A DNA stretch of 64,000 nt from Ciona savignyi (GCA_000149265.1 CH002024.1:331350-395349); one strand, 5' to 3'; shown: positions 1-11,400, numbered from the stretch's first letter. Translations and numbers: made by a program. Notes: generated from the letters alone by a model not told the origin.

Positions 1-5
1 ATACT

Positions 6-1524
6 CTATAATAATTCAAGGTTACCTGTCAAGCGCCTTTTTAGTGACTTGAGTCTCTTTAGCGCCATCAATCGGCTGCCTGGAAGTGTGACTCGAGGTT
101 GCCTCCAAGGTAGTCCAATCTGATGATGTTTGCCAACTTTGATTGCCGTTTCTTCCATCATCTTAATTGCTTGTCTATCCTCTATGGACATCTCACATTT
201 CTGTTCCTGTGACAGGTCACTAAATTCCCTGGAAAATAATTGTAAAATCTCATTGCACGAATCATCCGCAGGTTCACGCTGTCCCATGAATTGAACACAA
301 TCATGAGACACCTTAGGTTTGCCCTGACCAGCTGCTGGGAGATCAGCCCCGAATATTGTCCAGCCAAGTGCGGTGTGGAGCCCCAGTGGTTCCCCGTGCT
401 TTCCACTGCGTTGCTCAGTCAATCGGAAAGCATCGATGACGTTGTTTCCTAATAAAAGCTCAACGTTTCCATTCTCCAGTTTGGGAAAATTCAAGTCCCG
501 CAAATGGGGATAAAGAGCAGCCACCTCTTCTGTAGGAATGCTGCTACTGACATCTATCAGATTATCTGTAATCAACATTTCGTGTACGTTAAATGTCTCG
601 CTTTCCCCAAATCCTTGAACAAATAAGTCATCGCAAATAAGTGCATGGCGGGACACCGCATTTTGTGTGTACATATCCATTCGTTCATTTGATACTTGGT
701 AGATCAAGCTTTTCTGCCAAACTGACTGCACACATAGATATGTCCGCACCATCATCCAAAAATGCATAAGTCTGCACACTCTTACCAGGATCCATGGTCC
801 ACACTTTAACTGGAACCACCTTGAAACTTTTAGGGGTTCTCATCTTCCTTTCATCTCGCTGACGAGCACCACAAGATACAACACTTTTCTCTTTCATCTC
901 GGGATTACTTGGCGAAGGATCACCAGAGGGGCTTGGGGTTTTATCTATATGCAACAAAGAATTATGTCTACGCTTACATATCGCACAGTATCCTTGATAC
1001 CGACAATTCCGGGAAAAATGGCCAGCACGCAAACAATTGAAGCACAGCTTCCGTGCCGTGACAAAATTTGTTCTTTCCTGAACGGTTTCACCTTTAAAGA
1101 GATTACATCTCCATATAGAGCGTGTCTCGTTGCAAAACAAACAGCACAAAGGTCTCCTATAAGTCGTCTCTACGTGTTCTATAGGTTCAGTTACAGACTT
1201 AGCGGCGGCAAACATTACTTTTCTAGGAAAACTTTGTTTAGGTTTATACTCACTGTTCCCTTTCCTTGATTGTGAGGGTCCCGATGTCGAAGCGTAATAT
1301 CGTTGGTTGAAGTAACAGCGAGACGCTTTCGCACTGTCTTGCACCAACTCCATTAAATCAAAGAAACTTGGCCGTTGGCCGTCGGCTTCTTTTAATCGAC
1401 TAATTTTACAGAAATCCAATTTTATATGATTAGGAAGCCGGACGTATATCCTTCCCAGGTTTTCTGTGCTATTTAAATCATGTGAGTAGCCCCACTCGGA
1501 TAGAGTATTGTAGCAGTTGTACAT
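6..1524 (-). pseudogene. BEL-3 gag zinc knuckles and aspartic protease, frame-broken
   Basis: The frame 1524-685 holds cysteine-rich segments: CLFC..., then a CX2CX4HX4C knuckle (CFNCLRAGHFSRNC), then a CAIC...H segment. These are followed by the protease active-site region AFLDDGADISMC, where DDGA replaces the usual D(T/S)GA of retroviral-type aspartic proteases. The frame stops shortly after the active site and the protease domain continues in the overlapping frame 779-6, so there is an indel at about 690-700. The downstream part ends with an LKRLKSLKRRL segment that precedes reverse transcriptase in BEL/Pao polyproteins. The region is cut by the window edge. Confidence 0.75.
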
Positions 1525-1539
1525 TTAAAAATCAGCTAA

Positions 1540-2875
1540 TTAAAACATACCTTCAGAGTCCGACGGTTTCAAGACCGGCCCTTCATCAGTAACCTTCTTC
1601 ATGTAAGCTTGCACCACCAAGTTTCGTTCACCGTACTTAGCATTTAGACGGTGTATAGCTTCGCGGTAGCCACGACTTCGGTCCGAGATTATCTTGCATC
1701 CCTTGATTGTGTCATAGGCTTCCCCTGCACATAGCTTCAGAAGAAACTTAAGGCGAGCGCCATCATTTAGCACTCTGGCCTCAATATATTCGCGAAAGTC
1801 ACACATAAATCCATAGAATTCTAAAATGTTCCCGTCAAAGGTGTTTAATTCCAAGCGCGGGGTGACCGAGTCGGCATTGAACGGGCTAACCTCAAAATGT
1901 CCTCGCGGATTGTCCAACGTGGTTTCTTTTAAGTTCCTTCCATCATGTATCGTACCAATACCTAGGGCTGCTGGGCGTTCACAATGATTAACGCCATAGT
2001 TGGAAGGCCCCGTTCCATAGGGTATTGGGTTAGGAATAAACGGTGAAGAGTGCCTATTAGGCAGATTGGGTTCTTGTAGAACTAATGGTCTCGGGGCAGC
2101 AGCATCAGCAGCAGCAGCCCGGCTCTTTTGGTTCCAGGTTAATGACTGTATTTTGTCTAAAACAGTTTCTAGAGGTCTCTCCTCGGCGTTTGACAAAGCG
2201 CCGAGAGAATCGGAAAGTTCACTTCCATCCTCCGCCAAAAGGATAGCTCCCTTTGCCTTCGCTTTTGCTCGGGCAACCTGCAGGTCAAGCTCCACGCTTT
2301 TTCGTTGGATCTCGGCCTCGTGCTCCAAACTCTTTCGTTGGATGTCGGCCTCGTGCTCCAAACTCTTTCGTTGGATCTCGGCCTCGTGCTCCAAACTCTT
2401 TCGTTGGATCTCGGCCTCTTTTTCCATTTGTATGGCTTCCATTTCCAGCAGTTGTGCTTGTATGCGAGCGAAACTTCACCGACTAGAGGATGCCTTGGAC
2501 CAACTTCCACTCCCCACAGACCGGCCCGCATCCCAGTTTTGCACAAATTGTCTATAATCTTGATTCGCGATTTGTTTCCTTTGAATAATGTTCTCAACTC
2601 TCGCTTCTGCTTCAGTACGAGCGCCTTCCGTCAACACAGTGGACACGTATTGACGGCAAATCCGTAAGCACTCCTCGCAGGCATCATCATAACGATCTTT
2701 TACCTTGGACACTTACTTCCTTATGTGAAGCTTCTTTCGACATAATCTTTTGCAGCTTATTCTCCAGTCTGGTTAATGCGCTCAAGGCAGCTGTGCGCCC
2801 GGTTTTAGTTCTGCCGCGCTAGGAGTGACGTCAATTAGCGAATCTACCGGCGCCGCGTTCTCATTAGTTGCCATC
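1540..2875 (-). pseudogene. BEL-3 gag, N-terminal part and DUF1759-like core, frame-broken
   Basis: Candidate ATG at 2873-2875 (minus strand) opens a short frame that stops after about 30 codons, near 2786. The similarity then continues in other frames at about 2712-2476 and 2442-1540, so at least two frame breaks are present. The 2442-1540 part has a highly charged coiled-coil made of 11-residue repeats (EIQRKSLEHEA type), then a linker, then the Gag core with the LELNTFDG motif and a following FYGFMCDFREYIEARV segment typical of DUF1759. The product would be the structural Gag protein of a BEL/Pao element. It ends near 1540, a few bases before the zinc-knuckle frame. Confidence 0.75.
2296..2428 (-). 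repeat. 33-bp tandem repeat in BEL-3 gag
   Basis: About four copies of a 33-bp unit, beginning TTGGATCTCGGCCTCGTGCT on the + strand. On the minus strand each unit codes for eleven residues of the type EIQRKSLEHEA. The copies differ by single bases, so the array expanded recently within the coding frame and lengthens a charged coiled-coil by multiples of eleven residues. Confidence 0.9.
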
Positions 2876-3060
2876 TTGAGATGCAGAGATAAACCCGTAA
2901 CCCAAGCTTCAGAAATCAATTGTACCTCAAACGTACAATCTAGAAATAACTTGAGGAAAAATCAGAAATCACTGAATCAGTGATAGAAGCCCAGAAATCA
3001 ATGTAGGAATCAACAGGGGCAAAGCCCTACCCTACGTTACCAACCCTGTGTTGGCGGATT

Positions 3061-3380
3061 TTAGCTGCTCCACGCACTTGACCAGTGATTGCTCTATCTT
3101 CTGTGTTTGAAACAAACCACCCTTCTGTGATGTCTTTTAATTGCGCCAACATAGACAGAATTTCTAAACACATACAAACATAGCAGCATAGATACAATTT
3201 CTGGGTTTGCTTTGTGCGATCCAGAACAGCTATATCAATAACAACCTTCTACCACGTAGTAAGAACAAAAAAGGCCGAAATTACTAGGACCTTTAAAATT
3301 GGCAGCGACGCCGTGACGCTTCATTGGGCACACAGAAATCGGGAATTTAGGTACTTGGGATTGGCTCTTAAAATGACCGT
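3061..3380. other. BEL-3 flank, no gene seen
   Basis: Short open frames only. No similarity to the other units in this window that I can see. It may hold the outer LTR of BEL-3, but I find no matching second LTR to prove it. Confidence 0.4.
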
Positions 3381-3752
3381 AACAGAATCAATATTGCGTT
3401 GAATAAATTTCCTCATTACTGTTTTACGTTATTTTGTTATTTTTGCATTTCCATCGTTACATATTAACGGATTCATGACTTTAGTTCATTTCCATGGATA
3501 ATTTCCAGAATTGGTTTACTGACATACGTAATGTAGATGCGTTGGTGAAACCACAAACTCTCTATGTTTTAAGTATTAACTCTCTATGTTTTAAGTATAT
3601 TTAAAACTTGACGCAGAGGTTTCATGTTACCTCAATCTATGTGAAGATAAGCATTGTGAAACTTCTTTTCAACATCGGTGGAATACCCTGACTTTTTATC
3701 TACAACAGGTACTTAATCCTCCTTAGTTTTGTATTAGGGAATATAATGTTGA
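3381..3752 (+). repeat. KLHL-1 distal 5' flank, duplicated at about 34585-34925
   Basis: This stretch is nearly collinear with 34585-34925 upstream of KLHL-2. It includes the shared GAATAAATTTCCTCAT start and the end CCTCCTTAGTTTTGTATTA. The match is broken at 3752 by BEL-1 and resumes at 7838. It therefore marks the ancestral duplication unit containing the KLHL gene and its upstream sequence. No coding potential. Confidence 0.85.
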
Positions 3753-4181
3753 TGTTAATGCGAGAGTTTTTGTTGATTTAGATTATTATTTCCTGTTTTC
3801 TGTGACGTCATTATTTTCTCTCATTTCCTTTTTATCCTTTGTTCTCTTTGTTTTTGTACACGTGTAAGGCGTGGCTTTAGTTTATTTCTTTAGTATTTTC
3901 GGTGACCTTTTTAGTTTGTACCTGAGAGTCTGTAGTGAACAGATCATAGCGTTGCATAGACACAACGGTAGTAATAAAAGAGAGAAGGCACGGTCTGTAG
4001 TGCACGGATTGTTGCAACTAATTCCCCAAACTCAGGTATTTCATTTATATTTTTTTGTGTTCATTATTTATTGTTTCGTTTTATTTATATTGTGTTCATT
4101 TGTTTCAGTTACCGCATTTCAATAAACTTCGGTGGAGAAAAGCGCGTAACTGCTAAAGGGCAATAGAGCCAATTCAGAACA
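3753..4181 (+). repeat. BEL-1 5' LTR
   Basis: Starts TGTTAATGCGAGAG and ends CAATTCAGAACA. It has an AATAAA polyadenylation-type signal near 4121. The same 5' LTR occurs at 18065-18496 (BEL-2), which fixes both edges. Confidence 0.88.
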
Positions 4182-4213
4182 GTAACTGAGTGGGATTGGC
4201 AATTTAAGTACAC

Positions 4214-5842
4214 ATGGTGGAGAAGAAATTGCCCAAAGAGACCGGCACGTCGTTTGAGATTAAAACGAATCAGCAAACGCGCGACTCGAGAGAAAGTGCC
4301 CGAAGTGATCAGAAAGACGTGGCCATGCAAAACTTGGCTGGTGAAGAAAATGTTACAACAAGGAAACCTCGACATCTGGACAATGAACTTGGTAATAACT
4401 TCGAACGCTGGAAACTAATGGAAGGTGAACTAAACGATAACTTAGACGTACTGGATATGGCCATAAATGGAAATGATTTTGTCGGAGTGCAAAATGCGAG
4501 TTATAATTTATCATCGATAAGGTCAAACATGGAAACGATCATAGAGAAACTCGATTCAACCGAACGCGAAAGGTTGTGTTCGAGGATCACCAAATGCAAG
4601 GAACTTCTAGCTAAAGCTAAACAAGAGGCGAAAATAACTGTGATTCAGCTTCGACAAGAAAGAATGTCCTCGTCAAACTCCTATAAAAGTTCAACCAGCA
4701 AACGTTCTAGCCGAAAAGGTGAGTCCGTAGAAGAAATGATAAAAAAGGAGCGTTACAGACAAAATATCGCTGCTGCTGGTTTAAAGGCAAAACTTGCATT
4801 TACTAGGAAACAAAATGAACTTGAATTAGCAAAAACTCAAGCCGATAAAGATTTATCTTTAAATCGCATTTCCTGTGAAATCGCAGAAAACGACGCCCGA
4901 GCATCGGCTTGTCTGGAAGCGGAAAGAATTGAAAATCCTTTTGGGATAAGACCAGAGGATATTTTAGAGTTGCCACCTATAAAGAAATGTACGTCGTTTC
5001 GCGGAAAAAATAAACGATGCCGAACAGATGTCAATTCCTCAGGCGGCAGAGAGCGTCCTTGCAACGACAACGGAACGACACGAACGAATCGCTCCGAAAA
5101 GCACCTTTAATTACCATGCACCACTTCCAATACCCACTTTACCCTATGTTTCATATAGATTACCGGATATAAAAGTAGATGTATTCGATGGCACCGCAAT
5201 CAAGTTTTCATCGTGGGAAACGGCATTCGATGCACTGATAGAGGCGAGATCAAGTTGCGTTGCACATAAACTTAATCTCTTGCAACAACACTTAAGAGGT
5301 GAACCAAAGGAAGTAGTTGATGGCTTTTTTCTTTTACAATCTGAAGAAGCGTATGAGGCCGCAAGATCAACTCTTAAAAAAAGGTATGGAAACGAATGTG
5401 TTATTAGCAAAGCGTTTACCGATAAGCTCTATTCCTGGCCACAAATTCACCATTCCGATTCATTGGGTCTCAGACGATTTTCGGACTTTTTAATTCAAGT
5501 ACTTACTGCTAAGAACAAAATTGCAAGTTTAAACATTTTGGATTATCTGACAGAAAGTTCAAAAATAATTTCACGACTTCCACTCTTCATAGCATCGCGA
5601 TGGAAAGTCGTAGTAATAGATTGGAAGGAGAGGAACGCTGGTTCATGCCCACAGTTCAAACAGCTAGTAGAGTTCATAGAACGCCAATTCGAAAAGGAAA
5701 ACATACCGGAGCTTCAAAAGGTGAAAGCAATGTGGACGAATCCGGAGAACAGCATCATTCGCTACAAGGTCGAACGACTTTCAAGATGTCCCAAGAAAAA
5801 TATACGGTAAATGTTTTTATTGCCGTGGACGACATCACATAG
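4214..5842 (+). pseudogene. BEL-1 gag, frame-broken
   Basis: An ATG at 4214 opens a 298-codon frame with a lysine/glutamate-rich coiled-coil. The Gag core continues in another frame at 5028-5810 (DUF1759-like, with VDVFDGTAIKFSSWETAFDA and LRRFSDFL). Against BEL-2 the break is one extra A in the homopolymer around 5003-5010. A zinc-knuckle-like segment (CFYC...H...C) follows at about 5805-5960, again in broken frames. The start is chosen because the same methionine lies the same distance after the LTR in BEL-2. This would be the structural protein, but the copy cannot make it intact. Confidence 0.8.
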
Positions 5843-5909
5843 ATGAGTGTGAACTGTTCTTAAGAATACCTAGAAGGGAAAGAAAGGATTTCCTAAGAAT
5901 TGAACGACT

Positions 5910-7011
5910 ATGCTACTCTTTGCGGTTCAAGTCAGAACCCACGTTGCCCGACAGTGTCGCCAAAGAGCAAAATGCAAAATTTGCAAGAAGACGCATTTGA
6001 CTTGTTTACATATGGATTGGGAAATCGAAAAAACAGAATGTAAATGCACAACACTTTGTGGCAACGCTATTCAGGGAGACGACTCTTCGATGATTCTTCC
6101 AGTGTGGGTTAAAAGTACGAAGGCCCCTTCGACTGAAGTGCTGACGTACTGCACTTTTGGATCCACAATCAAACAGTTCCTTTATTTCCGAAAAGCTTCA
6201 AGAATGTATGGGAGTTTCTGGCACAGATACAAATATCAACTTATGCACAATGATGGGTAGGAATAACGTTAGTATAAGTGTACGAATTCGTAATCTAGAG
6301 ATTTCCAGTTTTGACCGATCGGTGCGAATCCCTCTACCCGCTGTATACACACGAACAGAGATACCTGCAGCTCGGAGTCAGATACCTAGGCCTGAATACG
6401 CATTGCGGTTCAAACATCTAGCCAAAAAATCGCAGAAGATCTCGCCGTACAAACCGCATGTACCGGTAGGTATGCTCATTGGAACAAACGTTCCAAGCGT
6501 CACTCGACCCCGGGATATAGTCTGTGGGAAAGAGAATGAACCGTATGCTCAAAAATCGATCCTTGGCTGGGGAATCGTAGGCATCGTCTGTAAAAATCAC
6601 CCAGGCGTTGTCGACTTGATAACTCACTGCTGCGTCGCAAAAGAAGAATGTGCTAATGGCGCAGTGATTATAAACCGAAGTAAGGAGAATATATCACCAC
6701 AGCAAGATCGCAAAGGGATGGAGCTAGACTTCCACGAGAAAGAGTGCAACGATGGAAGTAAACTGCCATTACAAGATAAAAAGTTCGAGAATGTAATCGG
6801 CGAGAAGATTGCACAATTACTAGATGGTGGATATCAAAGACCACTATGTTTAAAGCACAACAACATGCGAACCCCGAAAAGTCGATCAATAGCGAAAAGG
6901 AGACTTGGCCATTTAAAGCGGCGTTTTCTTGCCCGTAGGTGCCCCGTGTTGCAGATGAGATCAGACTGCGGGACAAACTTTGTGGTAAAATCGTCAACTC
7001 GCGCCCTTTAA
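5910..7011 (+). pseudogene. BEL-1 protease region joined to integrase remnant
   Basis: Two overlapping frames (5910-6260 and 6157-7011) hold the DUF1758-like aspartic protease region of BEL/Pao. The segments DPQSNSSFISEKL and ILGWGIVGIV are typical of the family. The frame then reaches the pre-RT segment ending LGHLKRR and jumps directly to RSDCGTNFV, which matches the integrase catalytic-core motif (D-R-G-T-N-F). Reverse transcriptase, RNase H and the first half of integrase are thus deleted at about 6925-6955. This is a direct view of the internal deletion. Confidence 0.75.
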
Positions 7012-7014
7012 CTC

Positions 7015-7536
7015 ACAGCGGTTAAACAAAGAAGGAGAACCTGAGCCTCTTACACCGAAACATTTGCTGACAACAAAGTTAAAACCTTTGCTTCCACCAC
7101 CTGGCAACTTTCAACATACGGATATGTACGTTAGACGGAGTTGGTGAAGAGTCCAATACTTGGCGAATGTTTTTGGTCTCGCTGGAGAAAAGAATACCTC
7201 CAGACCTTACAAGTTAGGACGAAATGGCGCACCATTCAGGACAATATTCAAGTCGGAGATATCGTATTGTTGGTCGATGAAAACGCAATCCGAAATATTT
7301 GGAAGATGGGAAAAGTGTTGAAGGTGTACCCAAGCGAAGATGGTCTTGTTCGCAAAGTGAACATTCTCGTCGGTGATGGCCGAAGAGATGAAAGGGGCAA
7401 ACGCATATCACGTCGTAAGAGAGAGGCAACCGTTAATGTTAAACGATTACCCGACGAGGAGCCAACCAAACCTATAAACTTGTCTTCGTTATCGCCATTT
7501 ACTGTATTGTTTAACGCCGTTTACTATGTTGATTAG
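7015..7536 (+). pseudogene. BEL-1 integrase C-terminal region (DUF5641-like)
   Basis: A frame at 7141-7536 encodes FWSRWRKEYLQTLQ, then IQVGDIVLLVDENAIRN and a VRKVNILV strand. That is the signature of the C-terminal domain following integrase in BEL/Pao polyproteins. The preceding LTPKHLLT-type segment is at about 7045-7110 in other frames. It ends just before the truncated 3' LTR. Confidence 0.75.
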
Positions 7537-7837
7537 TTTATTTCTTTAGTATTTTCGGTGACCTTTTTAGTTTGTACCTGAGAGTCTGTAGTGAACAGAT
7601 CATAGCGTTGCATAGACACAACGGTAGTAATAAAAGAGAGAAGGCACGGTCTGTAGTGCACGGATTGTTGCAACTAATTCCCCAAACTCAGGTATTTCAT
7701 TTATATTCTTTTGTGTTCATTATTTATTGTTTCGATTTATTTATATTGTGTTCATTTGTTTCAGTTACCGCATTTCAATAAACTTCGGTGGAGAAAAGCG
7801 CGTAACTGCTAAGGGGCAATAGAGCCAATTCAGAACA
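7534..7837 (+). repeat. BEL-1 3' LTR, 5'-truncated
   Basis: Matches 3878-4181 base for base except three substitutions. The first 125 bp of the LTR are absent: the junction runs from TATGTTGAT directly into TAGTTTATTTC. Loss of this part removes much of the presumed promoter half of the LTR. Confidence 0.88.
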
Positions 7838-8277
7838 GCTCGTACCCATAAAATTAAGTAATTTTAATAATTATTGCGTTTCTAATACCTGAATTTAATG
7901 TCCAAATATATTTTTAACTAAACACCAAGTCTATATAAAAAACGTATCTTTTATATTTACAGAACCGTAACTTGGTTTGTAATTTGTGGATTTGTTTTGG
8001 AAATCAACATTCTTAGACATTATTAGTTTTGTTTGAGATTAAGTTACAACAATAACATTGGGATTTAACATGGTCATTTGGCCGTGAACAGGAACCTTAT
8101 CACAGTGGTACAAAACTCCTTTTGGCCATTGTTGTTAGTTTGATTACATTATTTATTTTGCTTTCGGTACAATCATTAAGTAGTTATATATGTTTGTTTA
8201 TCAATATTATATTATTACAAAAGTTATTTTAAGATATTAGTATATAAAAATTTAGATTTAATTTCGCTTTATTATTT

Positions 8278-8293
8278 TATTTTGCACTTACAG
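8278..8293 (+). promoter_or_regulatory. Splice-acceptor-like site upstream of KLHL-1 start
   Basis: TTTGCACTTACAG with AG at 8292-8293, conserved at 35618-35631 upstream of KLHL-2 where the ATG lies only 24 nt further on. It could be the acceptor of a 5' UTR intron or a spliced-leader trans-splice site as used in tunicates. The sequence alone cannot tell which. Confidence 0.5.
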
Positions 8294-8318
8294 TGTTTAA
8301 AAATTAATAAATATTGTT

Positions 8319-8362
8319 GAAAAAAATGACACTGTCTATCAGTGGAACAAGTCTTGCCAAAA
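8319..8362 (+). repeat. Decoy partial copy of KLHL exon 1 start
   Basis: About 40 bp nearly identical to the start of exon 1 (ATGACACTGTCTATCAGTGG from 8326), lying 147 bp before the used ATG at 8473. Its frame stops after about 20 codons. At the equivalent place in KLHL-2 this is the true exon start, so KLHL-1 has a broken first copy followed by a functional one. Confidence 0.8.
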
Positions 8363-8472
8363 ATCTGTGCTATAAGAGTCTGTATGTTACATGATAATCA
8401 TGCCTTTGAAGCAACAAACTTACCTAGGATTTTCAATATAGCATATCATTGCAGAAATAATGTCAAATTAGT

Positions 8473-11400
8473 ATGTCGATTAAAAAAATGACACTGTCTA
8501 TCAGTGGAACAAGTTCTTCCAAATATTACAACATAGACCATGGATCAGCCCTTCTTCAATTTGCCAACCAGTCGCGGATAGATGGTGATTTTAACGATAT
8601 CATAATTTGTGTGGAAGGGAACAACATTCGTGCAAATAAGATGGTTCTCTCATGTTTTTCCAATTTCTTTAAAACCATGTTTACAACCGAGGTAAGTTTT
8701 ATTAATTTTTATTAATGATGTAATGAATCGAAGTAGAACTTATGAATAACTTGGCTTACCATAACTTGTAAAGCCTATTTCACACCTGTATAACCTACCG
8801 CCGGTTAGTGTGGCGTTTAAGTGCGTCGCCTTTCAATCGAAAGGTTACAGGTGCGAAACTGGTCGCTAGCTTCTCGGGGATAAACATGAATATCTATAGA
8901 AATTGGCTTACCAGGCTTTAGTCAGAACAAAAGCATGTGCACTTTAAGAACATTGCTTGGAGGCACTGGTATATTTTGTTTGGAATAAAAATTTAATCCA
9001 TGAATTTATTCTATTAAATGAAGGAGAAGTACAAGGATAGTGTAGCAGTCCAAGATGTAGATTTTGGAACCATGGCAGCTCTTGTGGAGTTTATGTATAC
9101 TGGACGAATCGAGATCAATGGCAACAATGCTTGCAATATTCTGGCAGTCTCTGATTACTTGCGAATGGAATGTAGGAATAATATATTTCTAACTGGTTGC
9201 TTGCTGTAATTTGTTATGTTAATAAATCGTATCCTCACTATATTGTAAGTCATAGGAATGGGAAAACCAAGGGGGTTAACACACGGGCAATCGTCAGATC
9301 ACCTCGCGCCCATCATCGGGTTACCGGAGCTATTGCAGTGTGTTGTATATGATACACACGTTTCTTCAATTTGGTAGAACCCATTAATCTGCTGGGTTCA
9401 GGCAATTTCTGTAAAGTGTCTTGCCCAAGGACACAACCGACCAGCTAGCGACCAGTTTCGCACCTGCAACATTTTGATTGAAAGGCGACGCACTTAACCG
9501 TTAGACCAACGGGCCGGACGCATAATATCTGTAGCTGATGTGTTATACCAACTGTTGTGCCCACCACCCCATCACCCACAGTATTCCATCCCTGTCAAAG
9601 CTAAATTAGTTGTTAGTGATTGGTCACACATGTTAGTGATTGATTTGTAGTGTTAACACTGGTTTAACATTTTCTAATTTCAGCTGCACGGATATTGTGC
9701 ATCGAATATCTATCGGGTTCAATTTCTGTCCAAAACTGTTTGACGATCTATGCATTGGTTGATAGATACGATGTTCCGGAGTTAAAAAGCAAAGTCAACC
9801 AATTCATCATTGACAGTTATAAACAAATTATCAGCCTCCATGATTTTCAGCATCTGTCCAAAGATCAAGTTGTGAAGCTTATTGAGGAAACTCATAAAAA
9901 GGTTGTTTTTGTCTGCTTGTGATTAATCACAAAAAATAAATTATTTTTAACAAACTAAACATGAAATAAAAATAACCAACATTCAACCCAAAAGGCTGTT
10001 ATTATTATTCTGCATTCTTACCGTCAATATATACATAATGGAGTTAAATAAAATTAAACAAGGCTATTGTTTGATTTTTGTTTTATAATATAAATTGCTA
10101 AATAAGATATTTATATTCCAAAAAAAACATTATGTATTTAATAAAATAAATTATGGAACTTGAATAATATCTCCAATGTTTCCCCCCTAAAATAATATTT
10201 AATCCATAAATATGAAGTAAAGAATATTTTTTCTTTAAATAGTTGATAAATCCGTCAATTTGAATCTAAGAATGTCAATGACTAAACCATCCATCCAGGT
10301 TTGTCCTGATTTGGTTTACACTGCTGTCATGAACTGGGTTAATTCGGATGTGGCTGCCAGGGAAGGTTACTTGAACGAACTCATCAAGTTTATTAATTCC
10401 GATGGCTTGACAAATGAGACCCTTGGAGATGTAGATGCCATCAAGGTGAGAATGGGCAGGATAGGATACTTCTGTTTATACTTGATGGTGGGGAAAGTGC
10501 AAGCGTCATACCATTTGTGTTTATTCACCAGTCCACCTATGGGTTATCTAAACTTGGGAAGTATGTTGTATAATAATGGATGTGTGTTTTCGTTTTTGTT
10601 GTACCCACTCATCCACTGAGTTGGAGCAAAGTGGATTGACAAAGAACAAATGTCCAAAAGCTGGATTCAAACTCGCAACCTTCCAGCTTACATAAGCTAC
10701 GCAGCTAAACAAATATCTAAAATATCACTTTATATAGTTTAACTTGAATTTAAATTGTATTTAGATTGTCCTTAAGCACTGCCAAGCTATGGCTCAGAGA
10801 TTCAAGAACAAAGGTATAAAACAATTTTTATTTTATTTTAATTCGCGATGCAAATATATTGGATGTTTATGTTGGTTGAAATAAAGTTCTGTTTTACATT
10901 GTTTGAAGGCAAGGCCTTGCACATGTTGTCATAAGTGGTCAATAATAAGATTAATACTTGCTTCCAGGGCTGTAATTCTTTCTTGTGTATTGTAGTTATT
11001 GCTGTGTATTTGTTGTTATCGGATATTACTGTTGTTACGGCAGCACGCAGTAAAGTTGACGCGCCATTTCCCCTCTTTCTTTATTAGGAATTAAGCGGTA
11101 ACTAAAAAACATAAATCCATGTAAGACGTTATTAAATGAAAAATGGAAAACTATACTTGTATAAATAAACCATACCTTAAGAATGCGCGCCCGTTAATTC
11201 CTTGGGATTATATAAACTGCTGCTCCCTTGCAGTCCAAATAAAAAAGGACTATCTAAATCAAAAATGTAAAATCGCCAAGGACAAATCATAGAAATAAAA
11301 AGTGACCAAAATCAACCAACCATAAAAAATAATGAACCAATAAAAACTACTGCAGCGGTGCAATGGCTCTCCAAAAATGTACAGACTTTTTTTAAAGACA

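Larger units (their letters stand above)
1..3060 (-). mobile_element. BEL/Pao LTR retrotransposon, partial (BEL-3), runs off left edge
   Basis: Minus-strand element. Read on the minus strand it runs from a leader at about 3060-2876, through a Gag start at 2875, a coiled-coil and a Gag core, zinc knuckles and an aspartic protease, and reaches position 1 just where reverse transcriptase should start. This order (DUF1759-like Gag core, zinc knuckles, DUF1758-like protease) is that of BEL/Pao. The frames are broken at several points, so it is a decayed copy. It is diverged from the other BEL/Pao copies in the window and carries its own 33-bp repeat. I could not place its LTR; the leader could contain its edge. 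RT, RNase H and integrase, if present, lie outside the window. Confidence 0.85.
3753..7837 (+). mobile_element. Internally deleted BEL/Pao retrotransposon (BEL-1)
   Basis: Bounded by a 429-bp 5' LTR (TG...CA) and a 5'-truncated 304-bp 3' LTR. The interior has Gag, protease and the C-terminal integrase region. RT, RNase H and most of integrase are missing, so it could move only with help from another element. The uninterrupted paralogous site is visible upstream of KLHL-2 around 34920, which places the insertion in the KLHL-1 upstream flank. Over the shared 304 bp the two LTRs differ by eye at only three positions, so the insertion is young. No clean target-site duplication remains, probably because the 3' LTR has been altered. 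Confidence 0.88.
7838..8472 (+). other. KLHL-1 proximal 5' flank
   Basis: Continues the duplicated upstream sequence (matches about 34935-35640 upstream of KLHL-2). It contains an acceptor-like site ending at 8293 and a decoy copy of the exon 1 start at 8319-8362. No separate gene. The paralogous KLHL-2 flank carries a SINE that this copy lacks. Confidence 0.7.

Noticed and set aside
2066-2557. Plus-strand genes over the 33-bp repeat
   Set aside because: Four overlapping frames arise because 33 is divisible by three, so no stop appears in any frame of the repeat. The minus frame carries the Gag motifs.
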